A stretch of DNA of 64,000 nucleotides from Archangium_A sp035910535 (GTDB taxonomy: Bacteria > Myxococcota > Myxococcia > Myxococcales > Myxococcaceae). This document shows, piece after piece, positions 55,801 to 62,397 of the stretch. The position numbers and the translations under genes are program-made. Position 1 is the first letter of the stretch. Each line of letters begins with the position of its first letter. A model generated the notes under the pieces. The model ran no database searches and had not been told where the DNA came from. It saw nothing but the letters and a program-made list of their open reading frames with translations. The DNA lies in assembly GCA_035910535.1 (NCBI GenBank), contig JAMHXF010000005.1, positions 88,516 to 152,515 of the forward strand, read 5' to 3'.

Positions 55801-56086
55801 CGACGAAATCTGCAGCTCGAGCTGGTCGGCGACGCTGCAGAACCTTGGCCGCACGGCGTTCGGCTTCCGCACGCAGTTCTACCTGCAGAACCAGCCTGAC
55901 GCGGCCGCCGGCAACGTGGTGGTGAAGGTCAACGGGCAGAACGTCGCGGGCTGCGCGCAGGAGGCCGGCTGCACCACGTGGTGGTACGACGCGGCGACGA
56001 ACTCCATCAAGTTCGCGATGAACGCCCAGCCGCAGCCCGGCGTGCCGCTCGAAATCGAGTACACGCAGAACTGCTACGGGCCGTAA
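52808..56086 (+). CDS. Choice-of-anchor (ASH-like) lipoprotein with C-terminal VWA domain
   Basis: The 1092-residue product starts at ATG 52808, with GGAG 9 bases upstream. The lipobox is AFLALSVSGCRC. Seven or so Ig-like/ASH domains follow, each opening with a strand like ATYDFGLALVGERKPMTLTL, TVIDFGKTPIGETLTFAVPY, LHYGYVNPGDEALKDVVFI, LAFGRVGFFPGNTTFSVQ, ANFGLVAPGVTKDLPITIT, MDFGTVRLSCFSASRTFSVY, the FGxVxxG pattern of this domain. The C-terminus (about 790-1092) is a VWA domain with a MIDAS: LLVVDDSCSMQDKQNAL. Function unknown; probably a surface adhesin-like protein of a myxobacterial family. Confidence 0.85.
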   Translation: MRRARFFPQQAVVCLAFLALSVSGCRCGGGPLESNFGDIGVIWRSANGERITSRDATYDFGLALVGERKPMTLTLRNSGTNRLSLSTLLVEEGDEVAFGPRGMVTPVDTASFEVEFETITIESAGQHEFQMNFVPRGLKGSYRSKLVLSTNGTRMEDSKAVITLLGEGEKGACDLPTVIDFGKTPIGETLTFAVPYLNPTRLPASGETGAIEGTDATSFGYGAGSAAGAVPVAAMSTTNVVVTFSPTEMRAYEAQVKMRGAGECPEQLVLLRGIGSSETLTWSPTELHYGYVNPGDEALKDVVFINPASVPITLTAVTSTNPADFYHAVPAGNDATTFTVPGNSVPTPMKVACNPSTLGLRNGTLTFQTGLTQNPAGTITMDCTGGGPRIRVSPRPTLAFGRVGFFPGNTTFSVQRKINVQNVGSRPPMPDPTANLYLGEVAVDGTPGQLPLFELTPGAGTDASEFSIQLASTYNQATGLEAIAGRNFVDLAVKLQPVSVGMKTATLVLHSNDPAEPSITVNITADVQQPPPCTFITAPAQANFGLVAPGVTKDLPITITNTSVTAGETCYLTGIELGAGSDLAYSIVGGNITEKELQPQESFQVVVRVSPQGATPTMLQTLTGQLVFNSTSAARPQASIPLSTSIGPACLTVAPDPMDFGTVRLSCFSASRTFSVYNTCSTPVTIVDFAMQAPAGQPPGGPNCVGSTPCPEFHLVSTPTIPMGGLTLQPGGAAPITFQARYKPIDLGPDSGAVAINAIQNGQSITYLVGLRGRGDTTGTQIDTYTQDLQPKADILLVVDDSCSMQDKQNALAQNFGSFIQYAVAANVDYRIGVTTTTEFAQDCTPFGCIPNSSKGPEGRLVVDGALKWVTPNTPNVGGVFGRLVNVGTNGGGAETGLACAVKALTPPVISGHNAGFLRTDANLAVVVITDASDQSAQPVSYYQDLLVNVKGYQRLSYFTFSTIGPSLPQAPSGCSYDDSGANSSRYRPVVTFTSGVFDEICSSSWSATLQNLGRTAFGFRTQFYLQNQPDAAAGNVVVKVNGQNVAGCAQEAGCTTWWYDAATNSIKFAMNAQPQPGVPLEIEYTQNCYGP

Positions 56087-56109
56087 GCGCTCAGCAGCGC
56101 CTGAAGCAC

Positions 56110-56141
56110 CGACGGGCTGTGGGGAAACCTGCAGCCCGTCG
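56110..56141. terminator. Perfect 10-bp hairpin between convergent genes
   Basis: CGACGGGCTG (56110-56119) and CAGCCCGTCG (56132-56141) pair perfectly around a 12-base loop, 24 bases after the end of the ASH/VWA gene and 15 bases from the end of the convergent gene. There is little U-tract (TCGTT). Position fits a bidirectional terminator for the two genes. Confidence 0.6.
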
Positions 56142-56155
56142 TCGTTGCGGGGCGC

Positions 56156-57163
56156 CTACGAGTCTTTGGGCAGCGCGCGCAGAATCGCCTTGCCGTCTTT
56201 GATGACGACCTTGAATTCAACGCTCTTGGCGTTGTGCTGCTTCATCAACTCGGGCACCTGCTTCTTGAGCGAGCTGGCCACCGCGTCGAGCGTCACCGCG
56301 CGCGTGTCTTCACCGCAGCGCTTCTTGGCCATCACATACGCGTCGTAGATGGCCTTGATTTTCGTGTCTGACAGGCCGCCGTCGCCCGCGGCCTTCGCTT
56401 GCGGCGGCGTGGTGACGGCCGGGCGGCTGATGGCGGGGAACGAGCCCGAGGTGATTTTGGGCGGCCCCGCCGGCGCCGCGGCTTGCGCGAAGGGGTTGGT
56501 GATGGGCTTGAGCCCCGCCACACCCGGCGCAGGCGTGACGGGCGGGAGGCGCGTACCGCTCGCAGGCGTCGAACCCGGCGGCACCACCGGCGCGATGCTG
56601 GGCAGGCGCGTGCCACCGGCTGGCGTCGTAGGCACCATGGGCGCGATGGCCGGCGCGACGCCGGTGACGGGCTTCACCACAGGCAGCGGCGGCGCAGCGA
56701 CAGACTTCTCGGCAGCGGCGATGGCCGAGGCGAGGTCATCGCTCTCGTCGAGGTCAGACAGGTCGAGATCTTCGTCGACGTCGAAGTCGGCGTCTTGCTT
56801 CGCCTCGGGCCCGCGCATGATGCGCTTGGCGCGCAGCAGGTCACGCTTGTACGTGCCGTTCTCGATGTCTTTGAGCGTGCGGTCCCACAGGCGCTCGAAG
56901 GTCAGCAGCTTCTGGCCGATGGTCTCGAGGCGGAACTTCACCGCCGTCTGACGCACCGAAGACGACTTGAGCTGCAGGTAGCGCTTCTTGAAGGCGTCGT
57001 GCTTCTTGAGCGGAGGCACGCGCTCGTTGCCCATGAAGTACTGCTCGTAGGCGCCGCGCAGCTCTGCGAGCTCGCCCTCCAGCTGTGTGAGCTGGAGCAT
57101 CGCGTCTTCTGAACTATTCGAAGCGCTGCGGTTGGCGAGCGGCTGCTCTGCGCGTGCTGGCAC
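56156..57163 (-). CDS. MXAN_5187-like protein with Pro/Ala-rich linker
   Basis: The 335-residue product starts at GTG 57163 (ATG at 57100 is an alternative). Residues about 20-110 are helical and coiled-coil-like (MLQLTQLEGELAELRGAYEQ, LLTFERLWDRTLKDIENGTY, KRDLLRAKRIMRG), followed by an acidic stretch and a long Pro/Ala/Gly linker with repeated PPGSTPASGTRLPP-type units, then a C-terminal domain of about 70 residues (GLSDTKIKAIYDAYVMAKKR, VTLDAVASSLKKQVPELMKQ, VEFKVVIKDGKAILRALPKD). The C-domain recalls the MXAN_5187_C family of myxobacteria; that is from memory. It lies 20 bases upstream of lgt's stop region on the same strand. Role unknown. Confidence 0.7.
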   Translation of the reverse strand: MPARAEQPLANRSASNSSEDAMLQLTQLEGELAELRGAYEQYFMGNERVPPLKKHDAFKKRYLQLKSSSVRQTAVKFRLETIGQKLLTFERLWDRTLKDIENGTYKRDLLRAKRIMRGPEAKQDADFDVDEDLDLSDLDESDDLASAIAAAEKSVAAPPLPVVKPVTGVAPAIAPMVPTTPAGGTRLPSIAPVVPPGSTPASGTRLPPVTPAPGVAGLKPITNPFAQAAAPAGPPKITSGSFPAISRPAVTTPPQAKAAGDGGLSDTKIKAIYDAYVMAKKRCGEDTRAVTLDAVASSLKKQVPELMKQHNAKSVEFKVVIKDGKAILRALPKDS

Positions 57164-57183
57164 GAGGCGACTCTACTCCGACT

Positions 57184-58443
57184 TCACGCGGCGGTGAGCG
57201 CCGTCAAATCAACCGGGGGCTGCGCCTTCACTTCGCGGAGGTTCTTCACCAGCAGGTACGCGCCGAAGCTGAACATCGCCAACGAGATGAACTGACTGGT
57301 CGAGATGTTGTACCAGGCGCCCGTGGGGATGCTGTTGATGAGGCCGTGAATGGTGCCGCGCTCGAGGTCTCCGCGGAACAGCTCCACCGACGTGCGCAGC
57401 ACCGCGTAGCACATGAGCCACATGGCGAAGATCTGCCCGTGGAACCGGCGCCAGCGCCGCGCCGTCATCAGCACCGCGAAGAGCACGATCTGCCCGAACG
57501 ATTCATAGAGCTGCGTGGGGTGCACCGGCAGCGTGTGCCCGTGCTCGGCCGCCCACTGTGAAATGCGCACCGCGCCGTCGACCGCCTGAGGGAAGACCTC
57601 GCCAGTCTTCTCGATGACCCAGCGCGTTTCATTCGAGCCGTCGGCCATGGAGCTGTACGCGAGGCTGGGCGTACCGCCCACCTGGCCAAAGAGGTTCTGC
57701 GCGCCGGGCCCGGGGAACTCGACGGCGAACGGCGCCTTGTCGTGCGTCGTCACGTCGCCCCAGCAACAGCCGGCCGAGAAGCAACCGAGGCGGCCGAAGG
57801 CCTGCCCCAGCGAGACGGTGGGAATCGAGAGGTCGGCCAGGCGCATGAACTCGATGCCGTGCGCGCGCGCGTACCAGATGGACGCGATGGTCGCGCCAAT
57901 GAGCCCGCCGTAGAACACGAGACCGCCGCCGAGGCTGAACATGCTCATGGGGTCGGCGGCGTACTGCTTCCAGTTCACCATCACGAAGAGCACGCGCGAG
58001 CCGACGATGCCGCCGATGAAGACGTAGAACGCGAGGTCGTAGATCTGATCTCTGCGCTCGAGGCCCAGCTTGCCGGGCCACTCACGCACCGCCATCCACG
58101 AGGCGACCGTGACCGCGGTGATGAACCCCAAGCCAATCATCACGCCGTAGGTGTGGAGCGGAATGCCCTCGTTCTTTCCCGCGATGTTGAGGAAGGGCAC
58201 CTTGGGCAACGCGTAATACATGCCGAACATCGCCAGGCCCGCGCCGATGACGGCGAAGGTGATGGCGCGGTTGCGGCGGTCGTCTTTCGTCGGCTCCGTG
58301 GGCTTGCCGTCTTTGCCTGCAGGGCCCGCCGCCGTCGCCCAGCCGTTGCGCGCGGCGTACACCACGAGCCCAGCCGAGAAGAGGTACAGCATCAGCCGCC
58401 CGAAGTCGGAGCTGAAGACGAATCGGTAGATGACCGGCAACAT
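57184..58443 (-). CDS. lgt: Prolipoprotein diacylglyceryl transferase
   Basis: The 419-residue polytopic product starts at ATG 58443. Lgt landmarks are IPLHTYGVMIGLGF, FYGGLIGATIASIWYARA, SLGQAFGRLGCFSAGCCWGD with the essential Arg region, and VHPTQLYESFGQIVLF. It transfers diacylglycerol to the Cys of lipoprotein precursors at the inner membrane. It is longer than the E. coli enzyme, with an N-terminal extension of two segments and a Lys/Asp-rich loop (residues about 40-60) and a large insert between the Cys motif and the HPTQLYE motif. The many lipoproteins in this window are its likely substrates. Confidence 0.93.
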   Translation of the reverse strand: MLPVIYRFVFSSDFGRLMLYLFSAGLVVYAARNGWATAAGPAGKDGKPTEPTKDDRRNRAITFAVIGAGLAMFGMYYALPKVPFLNIAGKNEGIPLHTYGVMIGLGFITAVTVASWMAVREWPGKLGLERRDQIYDLAFYVFIGGIVGSRVLFVMVNWKQYAADPMSMFSLGGGLVFYGGLIGATIASIWYARAHGIEFMRLADLSIPTVSLGQAFGRLGCFSAGCCWGDVTTHDKAPFAVEFPGPGAQNLFGQVGGTPSLAYSSMADGSNETRWVIEKTGEVFPQAVDGAVRISQWAAEHGHTLPVHPTQLYESFGQIVLFAVLMTARRWRRFHGQIFAMWLMCYAVLRTSVELFRGDLERGTIHGLINSIPTGAWYNISTSQFISLAMFSFGAYLLVKNLREVKAQPPVDLTALTAA

Positions 58444-58532
58444 GGGGGGCTCCGTACTCCGGTAGCGAGGGCAGCGCCAACACACCAATCGACCTGTGCC
58501 TTCCCTCCGCGCCGAGGTTAAACGCCCCGGCG

Positions 58533-59282
58533 ATGAGCTCCGAAGTGGTGCGCCCGCCGCCTCCGCAGACCTTCACCGCGACGTTGGTTTCGTCGCGCGA
58601 CGTCACGCCGCGCGTGAAGGCGCTGGTCTTCGAGCGCGCCGACGCAGACTTCACGTTTCAGAGCGGCCAATGGGTGAGCCTGGTGCTGCCGGTGAACGAC
58701 GCGAAGGGCCGCCCGCTGCGGCGCTCGTACTCGTTGGCGTCGGTGCCGGCGCCCGGCTCGCGGCGCTTCGAGTTGGTGGTCACCAGGGTCGACGGCGGCG
58801 TCGGCAGCACGTGGCTTCATGACGCGCCAGTGGGCACGGCGCTCGAGGTGAAGGGCCCGCAGGGCTTGTTCTTGCGACCGCTCGACGTGGGGCCGTCGTT
58901 GTTCGTAGCGACGGGCACGGGCGTGGCCCCGTTCCGAGGCATGGTGAACGACGCGCTGGCGGCAGGTCGTACGGATCCGTTGTGGATTCTGTTCGGCGTC
59001 AGAACTCCGGCCGACGCGCTGTATCGGGAAGAATTCGAAGCGCTCGCCGCGAAGCACCCCAACGTCAGGTTTGAGTTGTCAATGTCGCGCCCGGGGGCCG
59101 ACTGGTCAGGCCGCAGCGGCTATGTGCAGACACATGTATTGTCTTTGTGGCACGAGCTCGCGGCGCTCGGCGTGCCGCACGCGTACGTGTGCGGCGTGAA
59201 GAAGATGCTGCTCGAGGTGCGTGAGGTGCTGAAGACCAACGGGGTCGACAGACACCGCCTGCACCTCGAGAGCTACGACTGA
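58533..59282 (+). CDS. Ferredoxin/flavodoxin-NADP reductase-like FAD oxidoreductase
   Basis: The 249-residue product has the FNR fold: FQSGQWVSLVLPV, RRSYSLASVP as the FAD-binding RxYS motif, LEVKGPQGLFLRPLD, SLFVATGTGVAPFRGMVND as the NADP-binding GTGxAP loop, LWILFGVRTPADALYREEF, and HAYVCGVKKMLLEVREVL as the CG motif region. No iron-sulfur or haem domain is fused. It should move electrons between NADPH and an unknown carrier in the cytoplasm. It starts divergently from lgt (90-base gap) and ends 1 base from the convergent Ig-like lipoprotein gene. Confidence 0.85.
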   Translation: MSSEVVRPPPPQTFTATLVSSRDVTPRVKALVFERADADFTFQSGQWVSLVLPVNDAKGRPLRRSYSLASVPAPGSRRFELVVTRVDGGVGSTWLHDAPVGTALEVKGPQGLFLRPLDVGPSLFVATGTGVAPFRGMVNDALAAGRTDPLWILFGVRTPADALYREEFEALAAKHPNVRFELSMSRPGADWSGRSGYVQTHVLSLWHELAALGVPHAYVCGVKKMLLEVREVLKTNGVDRHRLHLESYD

Positions 59283-59283
59283 C

Positions 59284-62145
59284 TCAGGGAGACAGGTGGG
59301 CGAGCCTGACCTGCGCGCCCGTGGTCAGCCAGAGCAGCGCCACTCTGCCGCCAACCTGAACTGGCACCGCGTTGTCTGCCACCAGCAACGAGCTGATCGA
59401 ACCCACCACCGGGTCCGTCCCGTTGGGGCTGCAGCCCGTCATCTTTCGAACTCGCGCGAAACCACCGGCGCCAGGTTCGTAGTCTGTATAGACAATCGTG
59501 TCTTCGCCAGCCCACGTGTACCGACCAAACCGTGCACTTCGAGCATATGTGGTCGGCACCGCAAAACTCGGAATCGACTGAGGCGAAGGAATGAACACGA
59601 TCCCCGACTCGTGCGCTGGCTTCGTCAAGCTCGCGTAGCGCCGCTCCGTCGCGGTCGAGAACGAGACGATTTCGCACGAGCCGCTCGCAGTCGAAACCGC
59701 CGAAAGCTCGGTGATGGCCGAAGAATTCGTAACGCTGTACTCGGCTGCGCCGCACGTATTCCCCGACGGAAACGCGCCCCCGCACCAGAAGCGACTGAAG
59801 CGCGGCGTCACGCCGTCGCTCACGAACATCGACGCGTGCGTGTTCGACTGAGAGACGAGCCCCGTAGGCGCGAGGCTCAGCGTGTACGAATACGGCGCAC
59901 GGCTGTAGGTCGTGCCAGTGACCACGGCGACGCCGCCTGTCGGGGCGTTCGTTTCACCGGCCACGCGGGCGCGCGACACCACAGCGCCCGTCGCGCCCGA
60001 GGCGAGGGCCTGCGAGCCGCCAGCCCAGACCAACCTCGACCCGGTACCGAACAGTCTCGAGATGGTGCCGCCGAACGCAGGCGTCGACTCGAGCGTCGAA
60101 GGGTTGACCGTATTCCAGACATTCAGCACCGCTGAAGACGAGTCACTGTCAAAGTTGCTGCCGACCTGCGTCAGCACACCATTGATATCGCGATACAATC
60201 TCGCCGGACCATTGCTGATGCACGTACCGGTGCAGCCCGGCGATACGACGACCAACAAAGACAACACACCGTCGAAGTCGCTCGCCGCCGAGACACTGGT
60301 AACGTTCGAAAGCAACGTGCCACCACCGAGCGACGTTGCGGTGTGCAGACGACGGGCCTGAACGGGAATCGTGTTGCCGTTGCCGTCGGCCACGGTGGCC
60401 AGCGTCGACACGTCGAGCACTCTGTAGATGAAGCTCGAGAGCGGCACCGAGAACTCGTTGTGGTTCGTGTTCCACGCGCCGGTGGGCAGCGTCTGGCCTG
60501 TGATGGCGATGGGCGCGTCAGCCGAGGTCGCGCCGAACACCGGCTCCGAGAACGTGATGACGGTGGTCGCGTTGACGAGGTTCCGGGTGCCGTTCGCCGG
60601 CGTCCACGTGACGATGGTGGGCACCACGCGGTCGACCGAGAACGTGGTGTTCACCGTGCTCGTATTGCCCGCGCGGTCGGCAGCGACAATGGCGCGCGTG
60701 TAGCTCGTCGGGTTGTCGGTGGCGCTCGTCGTGACTGCGCGGCTGACGCCTGTGAACGGCGAGCCATCGAAGTGCGTGGTCGCCGCCGAGGTATCGCCGT
60801 CTTGAATGGTCCACGTCACGGTGACATCGCCCGACGTCGCAAAGTCAGACGCTTTGAACTTCTGTGCTGCGCTGGGCGAAGTGACGGTGATGACCGGCGC
60901 CACGGTGTCTGTGTTGAGCTGGAGCGTCGCGTTGCCTTCGTTGCCGGCTCCGTCGCGCGCGATGAACAGAATCGTGCGCGGCGTGAAGTCACCCGCCGGC
61001 ACGGTGATGGTGCCCGACCAGGTCGAGCCGCTCTGCGTGAGCGCGACCGGCGCCGCCGTGCCCATGGTCGCCGTCAAACTGATGACGTCCGCCGAGCTCG
61101 TCACCGACACGGTGAAGTCACTGCGATGAATCGAATTTGCGGCGGGGCTGGTGACCGTCACCGTCGGCGCCACGCGGTCGACGCGGACGGCGCGGCTCGT
61201 CGTGCCGCGGTTGCCGAGCGCATCGAGCGCGCTCACGGAGATGGCCTCAGCGCCTTCGATGGCGGGAATCGTCAACAACGCAGACCAGACACCGGCAGCA
61301 CCGCGCACGCCTGGCACCGGCGTTCCTGAACCGAGCTGGAATTCGACGGTCGATTCACTCGGGTCGGTCACGGTCGCGGTGGCGGTGTACGTCGCCGTCG
61401 CGATGAGCGCGTCGGGCGCGGCCGGAGTCGTCAGCTCGACCAGCGGGGCGACGTTGTCGATCAACACGTCGAGGTTCTGCGTCGCGACGTTGCCATTCTT
61501 GTCAGTCGCCGACACCAGCACGACGAGCGGCTCACGATTGAGGCCGGCGGGCACGGCGAGCGTCACGGTCTCTTCGTCGCCAGACATCGGCGTTGAAACA
61601 GTCTGGCCGCCGACGGTGAATGCAGTGAGCGCCCCGCTGTTGTCGGTTGCTTTCACGGTGACCGCGACGGTCGCCGCGTTGGTCACCGTCGCGCTCGCGG
61701 GAGCGATGAGCTGAAACGCTGGGCCCACGCGGTCGACGACGACGGAGCTGTCGTTGATGGACTCGGCGAGGCGGTCTCTCGCGCGCACCGACACCACGAA
61801 GGTCCTCGAATCTTCCAGCGGCGCGGCGACGGTGAACGAAAACGCGGCGACGTCGGCGAGGTCGATGGGCGTCCACTCGCCGGTGCCGGCGCTCCACTCG
61901 AGCCCGGTGACGCCCACGTCATCAGTGGCCGACCCGCGCACTTCGAAGGTCGGCGTGGTGATGACCTTCGTCGGCACCGTCAACGAGATGACGGGCGGCT
62001 CGTCAGTCAAGCACCGCAGCGCATCGCGGTTGCAGTACTGCGTGCCGTCACACACCTCGCCGCCGCACGTGTCTTGCGGCGGCGGAGGAGGCGAACACGA
62101 AATAAAAACAGCGGAGACCACGACCACGACCATTTGAGTGCGCAT
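59284..62145 (-). CDS. Large Ig-like domain lipoprotein
   Basis: The 953-residue product (start ATG 62145) has a lipobox (VVVVVSAVFISCSPP) and a Cys-rich EGF-like start (DTCGGEVCDGTQYCNRDALRC). Five Ig-like domains follow, each opening with a DxVxPxxxxxxP-type motif (DRVGPAFQLIAP, DNVAPLVELTTP, DRVAPTVTVTSP, DTVAPVITVTSP) and ending before the next, then an SbsA/Big_5-like domain (DRVVPTIVTWTPANGTRNLV). The last 350 residues are a beta-rich domain of unknown type (SRLFGTGSRLVWAGGSQALA, RFGRYTWAGEDTIVYTDYEP), propeller-like. A surface adhesion or matrix role is likely. Confidence 0.85.
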   Translation of the reverse strand: MRTQMVVVVVSAVFISCSPPPPPQDTCGGEVCDGTQYCNRDALRCLTDEPPVISLTVPTKVITTPTFEVRGSATDDVGVTGLEWSAGTGEWTPIDLADVAAFSFTVAAPLEDSRTFVVSVRARDRLAESINDSSVVVDRVGPAFQLIAPASATVTNAATVAVTVKATDNSGALTAFTVGGQTVSTPMSGDEETVTLAVPAGLNREPLVVLVSATDKNGNVATQNLDVLIDNVAPLVELTTPAAPDALIATATYTATATVTDPSESTVEFQLGSGTPVPGVRGAAGVWSALLTIPAIEGAEAISVSALDALGNRGTTSRAVRVDRVAPTVTVTSPAANSIHRSDFTVSVTSSADVISLTATMGTAAPVALTQSGSTWSGTITVPAGDFTPRTILFIARDGAGNEGNATLQLNTDTVAPVITVTSPSAAQKFKASDFATSGDVTVTWTIQDGDTSAATTHFDGSPFTGVSRAVTTSATDNPTSYTRAIVAADRAGNTSTVNTTFSVDRVVPTIVTWTPANGTRNLVNATTVITFSEPVFGATSADAPIAITGQTLPTGAWNTNHNEFSVPLSSFIYRVLDVSTLATVADGNGNTIPVQARRLHTATSLGGGTLLSNVTSVSAASDFDGVLSLLVVVSPGCTGTCISNGPARLYRDINGVLTQVGSNFDSDSSSAVLNVWNTVNPSTLESTPAFGGTISRLFGTGSRLVWAGGSQALASGATGAVVSRARVAGETNAPTGGVAVVTGTTYSRAPYSYTLSLAPTGLVSQSNTHASMFVSDGVTPRFSRFWCGGAFPSGNTCGAAEYSVTNSSAITELSAVSTASGSCEIVSFSTATERRYASLTKPAHESGIVFIPSPQSIPSFAVPTTYARSARFGRYTWAGEDTIVYTDYEPGAGGFARVRKMTGCSPNGTDPVVGSISSLLVADNAVPVQVGGRVALLWLTTGAQVRLAHLSP

Positions 62146-62397
62146 GGCGCAAACGTGTACCGCAACGTCCGCTTCAGCGCACGGGCGCGAGGCAGATTTT
62201 CACCGTCGCGTTTCGCGACCCGACGCTGCTCGTGGTTTGCGGGCGACAATAGCGGAAGGTGGCCCCTGCCCTGTCGCCACCACCGCACCTTCCAGCGTGT
62301 CGTCGACGCTCTTCGCGACGTCTGGCGTCAGCGCTCCTGCCCGCGTGTATTTCCGCTGCAGCGCTTCCCTGTCTTCTTTGCTGAAGCCAGCGACGCT

